Origin: Parahaliea mediterranea | GTDB taxonomy: Bacteria > Pseudomonadota > Gammaproteobacteria > Pseudomonadales > Halieaceae | Assembly: GCF_017255185.1 (NCBI RefSeq) | Contig: NZ_JAFKCZ010000003.1 | Location: 1 to 64,000, forward strand | Length of the DNA stretch: 64,000 nt | Reading direction: 5' to 3' | Part shown: positions 49,203-58,716 of the stretch, piece after piece | How the letters are laid out: every line of letters starts with the position of its first letter | Numbering within the stretch: the first letter of the stretch is position 1 | Position numbers and translations under genes: made by a program | The notes under the pieces: generated by a model | Told to the model about the DNA's origin: nothing | The model's input: the letters and a program-made list of their open reading frames with translations, nothing else | The model's database searches: none

Positions 49203-49351
49203 TGCGAAAACCCGTTCACTCTCGGTTGGTCAGGGGGCGCCATGATAACCGATGTGGGCCGGCGATGGGCCCCGCGGACACGCAGTGGCCGCTGGCGGCT
49301 GCGGTGGGGCCTGGCGTAGAATGCCTGCCCACGCATTCTACAGGCCCCTTC

Positions 49352-51247
49352 ATGCCCCTGCTCAAACTCGACGCCGTCCAACTCCAGTTCGGCACCCACA
49401 CCATTCTCGACCGGGTGGATTTCACCATCACCCGGGGCGAAAAGCTCGGCCTGCTCGGCCGCAACGGCGCCGGCAAGACCACCCTGCTGAAACTGCTCGC
49501 CGGGGAAATCACCCCCGACGCCGGCGAGCGCTGGCTGCGCCCCGGGGTGAAGCTGGCGCGCCTGCAGCAGACCCTGCCGGAGGCGGACGGCGCCACGGTG
49601 TACGACGTGGTCGCCGGCGGGCTGCCCGAGACCGGCGAACTGCTGCGCGAATATCACCGCCTGTCGCAGCAGGGCGGCGACGTGGACATGGACGAGCTGG
49701 CGCGGGTGCAGCACGCGCTGGAGGCGGTCGATGGCTGGACCCTGCAACAGCGCGTGGACACCACCCTGACCCAGTTGCAGCTGCCCGCGGATGCCCGCAT
49801 GGGCGAGCTGTCCGGCGGTTGGCGCCGCCGCGTGGCCCTGGCCCGGGCGCTGGTATCGGAGCCCGACATCCTGCTGCTGGACGAGCCCACCAACCACCTG
49901 GACATCCCCGCCATCGAATGGCTTGAGGGCCAACTGCAGCAGTTCCGCGGCGCCATCATCCTGATCACCCACGACCGCCGCTTCCTGCAGAACGTGGTCA
50001 ATTGCATCGCCGAACTCGACCGCGGGCACCTGTCCCTGTGGCGCGGCGACTACCGCGGTTTCCTCGGGCACCGCGAACAGGAGCTGGCGGCGGAGGAGCG
50101 CGCCAACGCGCTGTTCGACAAGAAGCTCGCCCAGGAGGAAGCGTGGATTCGCCAGGGCATCAAGGCCCGGCGCACCCGCAACGAGGGCCGGGTACGCGCC
50201 CTCAAGGCGATGCGCGAGGAACACCGCAACCGCCGCGCCCGCGTGGGGCAGGCCAGTTTCGCGGTGGAAGACGCCAGCCGCTCCGGCAAGCTGGTGGCGG
50301 AGGTGCAGGACGTTGGCAAACGCTTCGGCGACAAGGTCATCCTGGAACACTTCTCCACCATCATCCAGCGCGGCGACCGCATCGGTATTGTCGGCGCCAA
50401 CGGCGCCGGCAAATCCACACTGGTGAAACTCCTGCTGGGCGAGCTGGCGCCGGACAGCGGCACGGTGAAACTGGGCAGCAAACTGGAGATCGCCTACTCG
50501 GACCAGTTGCGCGGCCACCTGGACCCGGAGCAGAACCTGATCGACAACGTCTGCGGCGGCCAGGAATTCATCGACATCGGCGGCAAGCGCAAGCACGCCA
50601 TTTCCTACCTCGGGGATTTCCTGTTCAGCCCGGACCGCGTGCGCACCCCGGTCAAGGCCCTGTCCGGCGGCGAACAGAACCGCGCGGTGCTGGCCAGGCT
50701 GTTCAGCAAACCCGCCAACCTGCTGGTGCTGGACGAGCCCACCAACGACCTGGACATCGAGACCCTGGAGCTGCTGGAGGAAATCCTGCTGGACTTCGAC
50801 GGCACCGTCATCCTGGTCAGCCACGACCGGGACTTCATGGACAGCGTGGTCACCAGCCTGCTGGTACTGGAGGGCGATGGCGTGGTCAGCGAACAGGCCG
50901 GCGGCTACAGCGACTGGGAGGCCCGGGGCGGGCGCCTGCGCGACCCCGGTGCCAAACAGGCCGCACCGGCCTCCGCCAAATCCACAGCGGCCACACCGGC
51001 CCCAAAATCCGCGGCGCCACGCCCGCGAAAACTCTCCTACAAGGATCAGCGTGAACTGCAGGCGCTGCCGGGCAAAATCGAGGAGCTGGAGACCCGGCAG
51101 GCGAGCCTGGAGGCCGCCATGGCCGACCCGGGTTTCTACCAGGGCGATCACGGCGAGATCGAGCGCACGCTGGCGGAGCTGACCGCGGTGCAACAGGAAC
51201 TGGAACAGGCACTCGATCGCTGGGTGGAACTGGAAGGCGAGGACTGA
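49352..51247 (+). CDS. uup: ABC-F ATPase Uup
   Basis: A 631-residue soluble protein with two ATPase domains: Walker A GRNGAGKTT (near 38) and GANGAGKST (near 350), signatures LSGGWRRR and LSGGEQNR, and Walker B motifs LLLDEPTNHLD and LVLDEPTNDLD. A C-terminal coiled coil (about 565-630) with an Ala/Pro/Lys linker is the Uup DNA/ribosome-binding extension. ABC-F proteins act on ribosomes; Uup also affects transposon excision. The start at 49352 matches the family (MPLLKLDAVQLQFG). Confidence 0.95.
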   Translation: MPLLKLDAVQLQFGTHTILDRVDFTITRGEKLGLLGRNGAGKTTLLKLLAGEITPDAGERWLRPGVKLARLQQTLPEADGATVYDVVAGGLPETGELLREYHRLSQQGGDVDMDELARVQHALEAVDGWTLQQRVDTTLTQLQLPADARMGELSGGWRRRVALARALVSEPDILLLDEPTNHLDIPAIEWLEGQLQQFRGAIILITHDRRFLQNVVNCIAELDRGHLSLWRGDYRGFLGHREQELAAEERANALFDKKLAQEEAWIRQGIKARRTRNEGRVRALKAMREEHRNRRARVGQASFAVEDASRSGKLVAEVQDVGKRFGDKVILEHFSTIIQRGDRIGIVGANGAGKSTLVKLLLGELAPDSGTVKLGSKLEIAYSDQLRGHLDPEQNLIDNVCGGQEFIDIGGKRKHAISYLGDFLFSPDRVRTPVKALSGGEQNRAVLARLFSKPANLLVLDEPTNDLDIETLELLEEILLDFDGTVILVSHDRDFMDSVVTSLLVLEGDGVVSEQAGGYSDWEARGGRLRDPGAKQAAPASAKSTAATPAPKSAAPRPRKLSYKDQRELQALPGKIEELETRQASLEAAMADPGFYQGDHGEIERTLAELTAVQQELEQALDRWVELEGED

Positions 51248-51281
51248 CCGCGGGCGCTCTAACGCCCCTTAGCAGCTCTTG

Positions 51282-52571
51282 CTAACGGCCCTTCCCGCTC
51301 CCCGCCAGGCCCGGCACCAGCGGAAGCAGGGCCTCGCGCTCGAAATCCATGGCCAGGGCCTGTTCGGCATACGCCCAGGCGCGCCGCGATTGATGCCCCG
51401 CGGCGGCGCTCAGGGGAGCGTGCCCCAAACCGGCGAGCAGCCCCAGGCCTTTTTGCAAGCGCATTTGCACCGAGAGGCTGGCGGCGCCGTCACGGGCGAT
51501 GGGCGTGAACACGTCATCCAGCATGTCGGACAGCGACAGCTCGGGCATCCACACCCGCACCGCTGGCTGCGTGGACGCCTTGGAACATTCCGCCCGGGTG
51601 CCGGCCCAGCGCGAAAACAACCGCACCGCGCGGCCGATGACATCGATGGCGGTGCCGGGATCGTTGATCCCCGGCGACAGCGCGCGCGATGCGATTTCAC
51701 CGAGCACGATCAGGCCAAAGCGCGGGTCGTAGTCGAAGGTGCGGGTAGCGCCGATAACAAACAGTTCGCGCACCGCGGCCTCCGCCTCCGGCCCGGCCCC
51801 CTCCCCCGCAAGACACACCAGCGAGGTGTTCAAGCCGACAAAGGCCCCGGGCGGGCTCCGCACATACACATCCACGGCGAGGCTGTCGGCCAGCGCGATC
51901 AGCCCCCGCATATCGATATGTCGCACGTAGCCGGTTTTCAGCGGCCGCACGGCGCGACTTCCATCGGGGATACGTGACTGCAGGTCGGAGCAGGCCATTG
52001 CCCCCAGGCCGGGGTGCCGCGCCCATTCCTCGAGCGCGGCGCGCGTGACCGCTTCCACCCGGTCGGTGGTTTCACTGACCCGCACCAATTGCGAGAGATG
52101 CTCTATCCAGCGCAGCAGGGCCACGATAATCAAGGCAATCACCGCCAGGGTGATGATAAACAGCACGACATGCCCGCCGTTGCCCAGCAGCTGGGTCTTC
52201 AGGGCCACGATGCCCACCAGGCTGAACAGGAAGGAACCGATAAACACGCCGAGGGCGTGGCGCGTCACCTCGTTGTCCAACACCAGGGTGGTGGCGCGGG
52301 GCGAGGTGTTACTGGTCACCGCCGCTTGGGCGGTGACCATGGTGGCGAGGGAAAACGTGGTCACCGCCAGCATGCTGGAGGCCAGGATACCCAACACACG
52401 GTCGGCGGAATCCGCCGTGACCAGGGCCAGGAATCGCGCGGGCAGCAGCGGCTCGAGGAGAGCCCCCAACAGCACCGACAGCAAGCCCGCCAGGATATAA
52501 AACACCACCGTCAGCCACAGCTTCCGGGCGGCCTGTCGCAGCACCCAGTCCCAGCGGCCGGTAAGGCTCAC
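51282..52571 (-). CDS. DUF2254 membrane protein
   Basis: A 429-residue protein with about four membrane segments in its first 190 residues (LWLTVVFYILAGLLSVLLGA, ILASSMLAVTTFSLATMVTA, a helix near 110, and VVLFIITLAVIALIIVALL) and a large soluble domain. TSNTSPRATTLVLDN is the DUF2254 hallmark. Function unknown. The start is GTG at 52571, behind GGGGGAG; using upstream codons would overlap the aminotransferase gene. Both the start and the ribosome-binding site fall inside a 14-bp perfect hairpin. Confidence 0.88.
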   Translation of the reverse strand: MSLTGRWDWVLRQAARKLWLTVVFYILAGLLSVLLGALLEPLLPARFLALVTADSADRVLGILASSMLAVTTFSLATMVTAQAAVTSNTSPRATTLVLDNEVTRHALGVFIGSFLFSLVGIVALKTQLLGNGGHVVLFIITLAVIALIIVALLRWIEHLSQLVRVSETTDRVEAVTRAALEEWARHPGLGAMACSDLQSRIPDGSRAVRPLKTGYVRHIDMRGLIALADSLAVDVYVRSPPGAFVGLNTSLVCLAGEGAGPEAEAAVRELFVIGATRTFDYDPRFGLIVLGEIASRALSPGINDPGTAIDVIGRAVRLFSRWAGTRAECSKASTQPAVRVWMPELSLSDMLDDVFTPIARDGAASLSVQMRLQKGLGLLAGLGHAPLSAAAGHQSRRAWAYAEQALAMDFEREALLPLVPGLAGSGKGR

Positions 52572-52595
52572 CCCGGGGCTCCCCCGGGGTGAGCC
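52565..52595. promoter_or_regulatory. Perfect hairpin covering the DUF2254 start
   Basis: GGCTCACCCCGGGG (52565-52578) pairs perfectly with 52582-52595 around a three-base loop. On the minus-strand mRNA it includes the GTG start (52569-52571) and the GGGGGAG. It may block translation of the DUF2254 gene or act as an attenuator after the aminotransferase gene; there is no T-tract. Confidence 0.6.
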
Positions 52596-52626
52596 CGCGG
52601 CGCAGCGCTGGCGCCGCTTGCGCCCA

Positions 52627-53820
52627 TCAGGCGCGAAGCACCGCGCCGACCGCCCGCGCCAGGTAGTCAATGTTGCCGGCGTTCACCCCCGCCACATTGA
52701 TGCGCGAGGAATCCAGCATGTACACGCTGTGCTCGCTGCGCAGCGCCCGGGCCTGCCCGGCGCTGAGGCCGAGGAAGGAGAACATGCCTTTCTCGCGCTC
52801 GATGAAGCCGAAGTCGCGGCCGGCCTCGGCCTCCAGCTTGCGCCGCAACTCGCCGCGCAAACCGTTGATGCGCTGGCACATGCCGCCCAGCTCGCGCTCC
52901 CAGTTCTCGCGCAGGCCGCCGTCGGACAGAATGCGGCCGGCGATCAGCGCGCCGTGGGCCGGCGGCATGGAGTAGACCCGCCGCGCCGCCACCGCCGCCT
53001 GGCTTTGCAGGGCGTCGGCGGAGTTCGCATCGGCACACAGGAACAGGGTGATACCGGTGCGCTCGCGGTACAAGCCCATGTTCTTGGAACAGGACGCCGC
53101 CACAATCATCTCCGGCAGGCGCGCCGCCAACAGGCGCAGGCCGGCGGCGTCGCGCTCGAGGCCGTCACCCAGGCCCTGGTAGGCGATATCGATGAAGGGC
53201 AGGAAACCCTGCTCCTCGGCCATGTCGGCGATCACGCCCCACTGCTCGAGGCTGAGGTCGGCGCCACAGGGGTTGTGACAGCAGCCGTGCAGCAGCACGA
53301 CGTCGCCGCGCCGGGCCTGTTTCAGGTCGTCGACCATGGCGTCGAAATCCACGCTGTGGTCGGCGGCCTCGTAGTAGCGGTAGTTCTCGAACTGCAGGCC
53401 GACACTGCCCAACAGGGGGATATGCACCGGCCAGGTCGGGTCGGACACCCACACCCGGGCGCCGGGCACGGCGGCATTGATCACCTCGGCGCCGATACGC
53501 AGGGCGCCACAGCCCCCGGGGGTCTGGATGCTGCTCACCCGCCCGGCCGCCAGGGCGGCGCTGTCGGTACCGAACACCAGTTGCCGCATGCCGGTATTGA
53601 AGGCCGGATCGCCCACCGGCGGCATGTAGGCCTTGGTCGCCTCCTCGTCCACCAGGGCGCGCTGGGCCTGGCGCACCGCGTCGAACACCGGGCACAGGCC
53701 GGATTCGTCCATGTAGATCCCCACGGTGAGATCCACCTTGTCGGGGTTGCCGTCGGCGCGGGCGGCGGCGGCCAGGCCGAGGATGGGATCGTCGGGCAGG
53801 CGGGGAAGTGACTCCAGCAT
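52627..53820 (-). CDS. Aspartate/aromatic amino acid aminotransferase (class I, AspC/TyrB type)
   Basis: A 397-residue PLP enzyme. It starts MLESLPRLPDDPILGL like AspC/TyrB. The PLP Lys lies in ASCSKNMGLYRERTG, and the DLTVGIYMDESG and HGCCHNPCGADLS segments are subfamily Ia signatures. It transfers amino groups between aspartate or aromatic amino acids and 2-oxoglutarate. Sequence alone does not decide between AspC and TyrB specificity. The ATG at 53820 has GGAGA upstream. Confidence 0.93.
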   Translation of the reverse strand: MLESLPRLPDDPILGLAAAARADGNPDKVDLTVGIYMDESGLCPVFDAVRQAQRALVDEEATKAYMPPVGDPAFNTGMRQLVFGTDSAALAAGRVSSIQTPGGCGALRIGAEVINAAVPGARVWVSDPTWPVHIPLLGSVGLQFENYRYYEAADHSVDFDAMVDDLKQARRGDVVLLHGCCHNPCGADLSLEQWGVIADMAEEQGFLPFIDIAYQGLGDGLERDAAGLRLLAARLPEMIVAASCSKNMGLYRERTGITLFLCADANSADALQSQAAVAARRVYSMPPAHGALIAGRILSDGGLRENWERELGGMCQRINGLRGELRRKLEAEAGRDFGFIEREKGMFSFLGLSAGQARALRSEHSVYMLDSSRINVAGVNAGNIDYLARAVGAVLRA

Positions 53821-53867
53821 GTTGGTTTCTCCAGTATCGGTAAAGGGAGTATAGGCAGTGTCGGGGC

Positions 53868-55310
53868 TTACATCTCGGCCAGCAGCGCGGTGAGCAGCTG
53901 CCAGAACGGCGGCACCGTGTCGATCTGCAAACGCTCGCTGGGGGAGTGGGCGCCGCGGATCGTGGGGCCGAAAGAGAGGATATCCACGTCGGGCTTCTTG
54001 CTTTTCAGCAGGCCGCATTCCAGCCCCGCGTGAATCGCCTTGACCGCGGGCTCGACGTCGAACAGTCGACGGTGCAGGGCCTTGCCCTGGGCCAGCAGCG
54101 CACTGGTGAAATCCGGCTGCCAGCCGGGATAGCCCGCCATCGGATGCACCTCCAGCCCCGCCAGCCGCGCCAGGGATTCCACCGCGCGCCGCAGGGGCTG
54201 TGCCTGGTCGGCATTGAAAAAGCGGAAACTGGATTCGATAAACAGCTCGCCAGCGGCCAGCTCCACCCGCGCCAGGTTGATGCTGAGGTCCACCAGATCC
54301 GCGGGCTGGGCCAGGTTGTAGGACTGGGCGCCGTGGGGGAAGACCGCCAGCAGATCCAGTACCGCGGCGCTGTCGGCCGCGCTGAGCAGGGACTCCGCCC
54401 GCCAGGGGGCGAGCGCCGCTTCCAGGCCGTGATCCGCCGCCGGCAGGTAGCCGCGCCAGTGGCCGGACAGGGTATCCAGGCGCGCCTCCAGCGCCGGCGC
54501 CGCTTCCGCCGGACAGGCGAAATACACATCGCCTTCCCGGGGAATCACATTGTGCGCCACACCGGCGGCGATGCCCCCCAGGCGCAGCCCCTCCACGCCC
54601 TGCAGCACATCCACCAGCAATTTGATGGCGTTGCCGAGCTGCTCGTGGATCTGGATACCGGAGTGACCGCCGGCCAGGCCCTTCAGGTTCAGGTGAAAGC
54701 CGGCCAATCCGTCCGCCGCCGCTTCCGTGGCAAAGCCGCGGGTAAAGGTCCAGCCCCCACCCCCGGCGCAGCCGATATAGAGTTCGTTCCAGTCCTCGGT
54801 GTCGAGGTTGAGCATGCGATCGCCGCTCAACATGCCGGCGTCCAGCTCCCGGGCGCCGCCCAGTCCGGTCTCCTCGTCCACGGTGAACAACAGCTCCAGC
54901 GGCGGGTGTTGCACGCTGTCATCGGTCATCACCGCCAGCGCCGCGGCGCAGCCGATGCCATTGTCCGCGCCCAGGGTGGTGCGATCGGCCTTGAGCCAGC
55001 CGTCCTCGACCCGCAACTGCAGGGGGTCGCGGTCGAAGTCGTGCGCCTTGTCCTCGGTTTTCACGGTCACCATGTCCAGGTGGTTCTGGATGATCACCGT
55101 GCCGCTCGCCTCCATGCCCGGACTGGCGGGCACATAGACCACCACGTTACCCACCGCATCCGCCTGCCAGCGGCAACCGCGGGCCTCGGCCCGATCGATC
55201 ACGTACTGGCGCACGGCGGCCTCGGCCTTGGAGGGCCGTGGAATCTGGGTGATTTGATAGAAGTGCTCCCAGAGGTGGCTGGGGGTTTGCGGGTAGTTCT
55301 CGGGTTTCAT
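53868..55310 (-). CDS. pepD: Aminoacyl-histidine dipeptidase (PepD/carnosinase type)
   Basis: A 480-residue M20-family zinc dipeptidase. Metal-site motifs NHLDMV, GADNGIGCAAAL, TVDEETGLGGA and the C-terminal IHAGLECG (His) are present. PepD cleaves a range of dipeptides, including Xaa-His. The ATG at 55310 is behind GGAGG; the open frame starts five codons earlier at TTG. It is 47 bases upstream of the aminotransferase gene in the same direction, so a small amino-acid salvage operon is possible. Confidence 0.95.
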   Translation of the reverse strand: MKPENYPQTPSHLWEHFYQITQIPRPSKAEAAVRQYVIDRAEARGCRWQADAVGNVVVYVPASPGMEASGTVIIQNHLDMVTVKTEDKAHDFDRDPLQLRVEDGWLKADRTTLGADNGIGCAAALAVMTDDSVQHPPLELLFTVDEETGLGGARELDAGMLSGDRMLNLDTEDWNELYIGCAGGGGWTFTRGFATEAAADGLAGFHLNLKGLAGGHSGIQIHEQLGNAIKLLVDVLQGVEGLRLGGIAAGVAHNVIPREGDVYFACPAEAAPALEARLDTLSGHWRGYLPAADHGLEAALAPWRAESLLSAADSAAVLDLLAVFPHGAQSYNLAQPADLVDLSINLARVELAAGELFIESSFRFFNADQAQPLRRAVESLARLAGLEVHPMAGYPGWQPDFTSALLAQGKALHRRLFDVEPAVKAIHAGLECGLLKSKKPDVDILSFGPTIRGAHSPSERLQIDTVPPFWQLLTALLAEM

Positions 55311-55387
55311 CGCGGCCTCCGTCAAAGGGGCCGCGATTATACCGGAGCCGGGGTCACCACGAAATGCGCGCGAGCACCGCGGAGGCC

Positions 55388-56698
55388 TTACATGAAGGCG
55401 AATTTAGCCAGGAAGATCGCGGCCAGGAACCAGGCCCCGGGGGAGATTTCGCGGTGGCGGCCGGTGCAGAACTTGATCACCACATAGCTGATAAAACCCA
55501 CGGCGATGCCGTTGGCGATGGAAAAGGATAGCGGAATCATCACGATGGTGATCAGGGCGGGGATCACCTCGGTAGCGTCCTCCCACTCCAGGCCCTGCAC
55601 CCCCGTGAGCATCAACATCGCCACGTAGATCAGCGCGCCCGCGGTGGCGAAGGCCGGCACCATGCCCGCCAGGGGGGCGAAGAAGATCGCCAGCAGGAAC
55701 AAGGTGCCCACCGTCACGGCGGTGAGGCCGGTGCGGCCGCCACTGGCGACACCGGCGGCGCTTTCCACGTAACTGGTCACCGGCGCGCAGCCCAGGAAGG
55801 CGCCGAACACGCTGGAGGTACTGTCCGCTTTCAGGGCCCGGTCCATGTTGTGGATCCGGCCGCGCTCGTCGACCAGACCGGCGCGGTTGGCCACCCCCAG
55901 CAGGGTGCCGGCGGTATCGAACAGGTTCACGAACAGGAAGGCGATGATCACGCTGGTCATCGCCACGTCAAGGGCGCCGGCGATATCCAGCTTGAACAGG
56001 GTCGGGGCGATACTCGGCGGCGCCGCCACCAGCCCCTGGTACTCCACCAGGCCACCGAGCAAACCGATGGCGGTAATGGTCAGGATGCCGACGATGATGG
56101 CGCCGTGCATCTGGCGAATGGACAGCACCGCGATCAGCAGGAAACCCAGGCAGGCCAGGGCCGGCTCGGGCCGGGTCAAGTCCCCCAGGGTGAGAAAGGT
56201 CGCCTCGCTGGCGACGATGATGCCGCCGCTCTTGAGGCCGATAAAACCGACGAACAAACCCACCCCCGCGGCCATGGCAACGCGCAAATCCAGGGGAATG
56301 CTGTTGAGCATCCAGCGGCGGATACGGGTGACACTCATGATGACGAACAGCACCCCGGCCAGGAACACCGCCCCCAGGGCCACCTCCCAGGTGTAGCCCA
56401 TGTCGGCCACCACGGTGTAGGTGAAAAAGGCGTTGAGACCCATGCCCGGCGCCAGGCCCACCGGCCAGTTGGCATAAAAGCCCATCAGGTAGCAGGCCAG
56501 GGCCGATGCCAGGCAGGTGGCCACGAAACTGGCCTGGGGGTCCATGCCCGCGGACGCCATCATCTGCGGGTTGACGAAGATGATGTAGGCCATGGTGACG
56601 AAGGTGGTGGCGCCGGCCACCAGCTCCGTGCGCACGTCGCTACCGTGCTCGGCCAGTTGGAAATAGCGCCCGACCAGGCCCTGGTCCTGTTTCTCCAT
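55388..56698 (-). CDS. NCS2-family purine (adenine/guanine/hypoxanthine) permease
   Basis: A 436-residue permease of the AzgA-like NCS2 subfamily, with 12-14 hydrophobic segments. Family motifs include VAGATTFVTMAYIIFVNPQM, GLAPGMGLNAFF, VNLFDTAGTL and GCAPVTSYVESAAGVASGGR. It imports purine bases by proton symport. The start at 56698 (MEKQDQ) has GGAAGAG upstream. Its 5' region faces hpt, whose product uses the imported base. Confidence 0.93.
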   Translation of the reverse strand: MEKQDQGLVGRYFQLAEHGSDVRTELVAGATTFVTMAYIIFVNPQMMASAGMDPQASFVATCLASALACYLMGFYANWPVGLAPGMGLNAFFTYTVVADMGYTWEVALGAVFLAGVLFVIMSVTRIRRWMLNSIPLDLRVAMAAGVGLFVGFIGLKSGGIIVASEATFLTLGDLTRPEPALACLGFLLIAVLSIRQMHGAIIVGILTITAIGLLGGLVEYQGLVAAPPSIAPTLFKLDIAGALDVAMTSVIIAFLFVNLFDTAGTLLGVANRAGLVDERGRIHNMDRALKADSTSSVFGAFLGCAPVTSYVESAAGVASGGRTGLTAVTVGTLFLLAIFFAPLAGMVPAFATAGALIYVAMLMLTGVQGLEWEDATEVIPALITIVMIPLSFSIANGIAVGFISYVVIKFCTGRHREISPGAWFLAAIFLAKFAFM

Positions 56699-56813
56699 GT
56701 GCTCTTCCCTGCATTGCGGGACCCGGCAATGGCGCGTCCGGGACTGTGTCGCAAAAGTGTACGCAATCGCCGCGCGGGGCACCATAGGGCAGGCAGCGGC
56801 CCTTCCCCCCGGC

Positions 56814-56920
<107 letters not shown>

Positions 56921-57062
56921 GGGAAACCGGCAATACACCAGGACAAAGGCCACCCGGCGCCGACGGCGCCAGCGCGGCCCAACCATCGAACCGGTGAGAT
57001 ATGCCCGTGAGCTGTGCTAACCTTGAACGCTCCGACATTCCCCGCCGCGGAGCCCGCCCACC

Positions 57063-57635
57063 ATGCACAAACACTACATCAGCGCCCAGCAGCTCCTGGA
57101 GGATTCCTTCACCCTGGCCTGGCAGATCTACGAGAGCGGCTACCGCCCCAACTATATTGTCGGCGTGTGGCGTGGCGGCGCGCCGGTGGGCATCGCGGTA
57201 CAGGAATTGCTGGACGTGCTCGGGGTGGAATCCGACCACATCGCCATCCGCACCTCCTCCTACACCGGCATCGGCGAGCGCAGCCGCCACGTGCAGGTAC
57301 ACGGGCTCAACTACCTGATCAAGCGCCTGGAGTCAGAGGATTCCCTGTTGATCGTCGACGACGTGCACGACTCCGGCTTCTCCATCGACCAGACCATCAG
57401 GGATCTCAAGGCGGCCTGCAAGAAGAATACCCCGCATATCCGTATCGCCACGCCCTATTACAAACCGGGCAAGAACAAGACCGGCCGGGTGCCCGACTAC
57501 TATGTCCACGAGACCGACGAGTGGCTGATCTTTCCCCACGAGCTGGACGGCCTGAAGCTGGAGGAAATCCGCGAACACAAGCCGGAGCTGGCGGGCCTGG
57601 TGGATCGCATCGAAGCGGCACTCGAGCGGGATTGA
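57063..57635 (+). CDS. hpt: Hypoxanthine phosphoribosyltransferase
   Basis: A 190-residue type I phosphoribosyltransferase. The PRPP-binding motif is LLIVDDVHDSGFSI (about 98-111), and the region VGVWRGGAPVGIAVQE precedes it, as in hypoxanthine/xanthine enzymes. It converts hypoxanthine or guanine and PRPP to the nucleotide. The divergent purine permease supports purine salvage. The ATG at 57063 fits the family start; no strong ribosome-binding site is evident. The exact base preference is not decided by sequence. Confidence 0.88.
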   Translation: MHKHYISAQQLLEDSFTLAWQIYESGYRPNYIVGVWRGGAPVGIAVQELLDVLGVESDHIAIRTSSYTGIGERSRHVQVHGLNYLIKRLESEDSLLIVDDVHDSGFSIDQTIRDLKAACKKNTPHIRIATPYYKPGKNKTGRVPDYYVHETDEWLIFPHELDGLKLEEIREHKPELAGLVDRIEAALERD

Positions 57636-57658
57636 TTGCGATGGGTTCCACCCAGGTT

Positions 57659-58107
57659 GGCCGAATGAATTCGGCCCTACAACCCTGCCCATGTAGGGCG
57701 GAATTCATTCCGCCGCTTTTGGTCGAATGAATTCGACCCTACAGGGTCTGCGACACACTGCCCGTGTAGGGCGGAATTCATTCCGCCGCTTTTGGTCGAA
57801 TGAATTCGACCCTACAGGGTCTGCGATACACTGCCCGTGTAGGGCGGAATTCAATCCGCCGCTTTTGGTCGAATGAATTCGACCCTACAGGGTCTGCGAC
57901 ACACTGCACGTGTAGGGCGGAATGCATTCCGCCGCTTTTGGTCGAATGAATTCGGCCCTACAGGGTTTGCGATACGCTGCCCATGTAGGGCGGAATTCAT
58001 TCCGCCGCTTTTGGTCGAATGAATTCGACCCTACAGGGTCTGCGATACGCTGCCCGTGTAGGGCGGAATTCATTCCGCCGCTTTTAGTCGAATGAATTCG
58101 ACCCTAC
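57659..58107. repeat. Tandem array of REPIN-like units, exact 73-bp period
   Basis: Seven palindromes with GGYCGAATGAATTCGRCC arms (57659, 57721, 57794, 57867, 57940, 58013, 58086) alternate with six with CGGAATTCATTCCG arms (57693, 57766, 57839, 57912, 57985, 58058). From 57693 on, both series have a period of exactly 73 bp. Each unit is an inverted pair joined by GCTTTT, plus a spacer with ACAGGGTCTGCGAYACRCTGC. The array fills the 484-base space between hpt and the cupin gene; no gene lies in it. Confidence 0.95.
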
Positions 58108-58119
58108 AGGGGGAACGCG

Positions 58120-58716
58120 CTACGGCACTGGCGCGGCGCGGGTGAAGGCCTTGATCAACTCCCCGTGCCGTGGAAAGCGCTGTAGCAACAACTCCCGCTC
58201 CCCCAGGGTCATGTCGGCGTAGTCGAAACCCGGCGCCACCGCTTCCGAAATCAGGCCATAGTCCCCCGCGACCAGGTGGGAGGCCTTCCATACACCGCCG
58301 CGCACCACCAGTTGCAGGCGATGGCCCGCGGCCAGGTCGGGGCCCAGCACGGCGGTTTCCAGCCGGCCGTCGGGATGGATCATGTAATAGTGGACCGGGG
58401 CGCCGAGGTGCCAGAAGTGAATGATGTCCGACTGGTTCAGGTGCCAGTGGCCGGTGGGCGCGTCCCGGGTCAGCAGGTAGTGGATGGAGGTCAGGGTATA
58501 GCGCTCGCCGCCGGGAGTGTCGATCCCCGGCCGGTGGTCGGCCTGGAAGGTGCGTTTGAAGTAACCGCCCTCCACATGGGGCTCCAGGCCCAGCTCGCGG
58601 ATAACGGTATCCACGCCTGGCGTCGCTGTATCAGGCATCACCGCCCCCTCCTCCCGCGCCACACCTGCCACCGCACACAGGCAGCACAGGCTGGCCAACC
58701 ATCGCCCGGGCCTCAT
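58120..58716 (-). CDS. DUF985 (Cupin_5) family protein with export signal
   Basis: A 198-residue protein. Residues 1-22 (MRPGRWLASLCCLCAVAGVA) look like a signal peptide; residues 35-180 form the DUF985 cupin (LGLEPHVEGGYFKRTF, TSIHYLLTRDAPTGHWHLNQSD, WHLGAPVHYYMI). Family function is unknown. The start overlaps the amidohydrolase stop (ATGA) and has GGAGG upstream, so it is coupled to that gene. An internal ATG at 58638 would give a cytoplasmic form. Its codon use is like its neighbours'. Confidence 0.85.
   Translation of the reverse strand: MRPGRWLASLCCLCAVAGVAREEGAVMPDTATPGVDTVIRELGLEPHVEGGYFKRTFQADHRPGIDTPGGERYTLTSIHYLLTRDAPTGHWHLNQSDIIHFWHLGAPVHYYMIHPDGRLETAVLGPDLAAGHRLQLVVRGGVWKASHLVAGDYGLISEAVAPGFDYADMTLGERELLLQRFPRHGELIKAFTRAAPVP

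Noticed and set aside
49118-51193. 691-codon open frame opposite uup
   Set aside because: Shadow of uup; composition is His/Gln/Val-rich as expected from reverse-complement GC-rich codons, and no domains are seen.
57885-58073. 62-codon frame made of repeated NSALHGQ/EFIRPK-type peptides
   Set aside because: It is simply translation of the 73-bp palindrome array.
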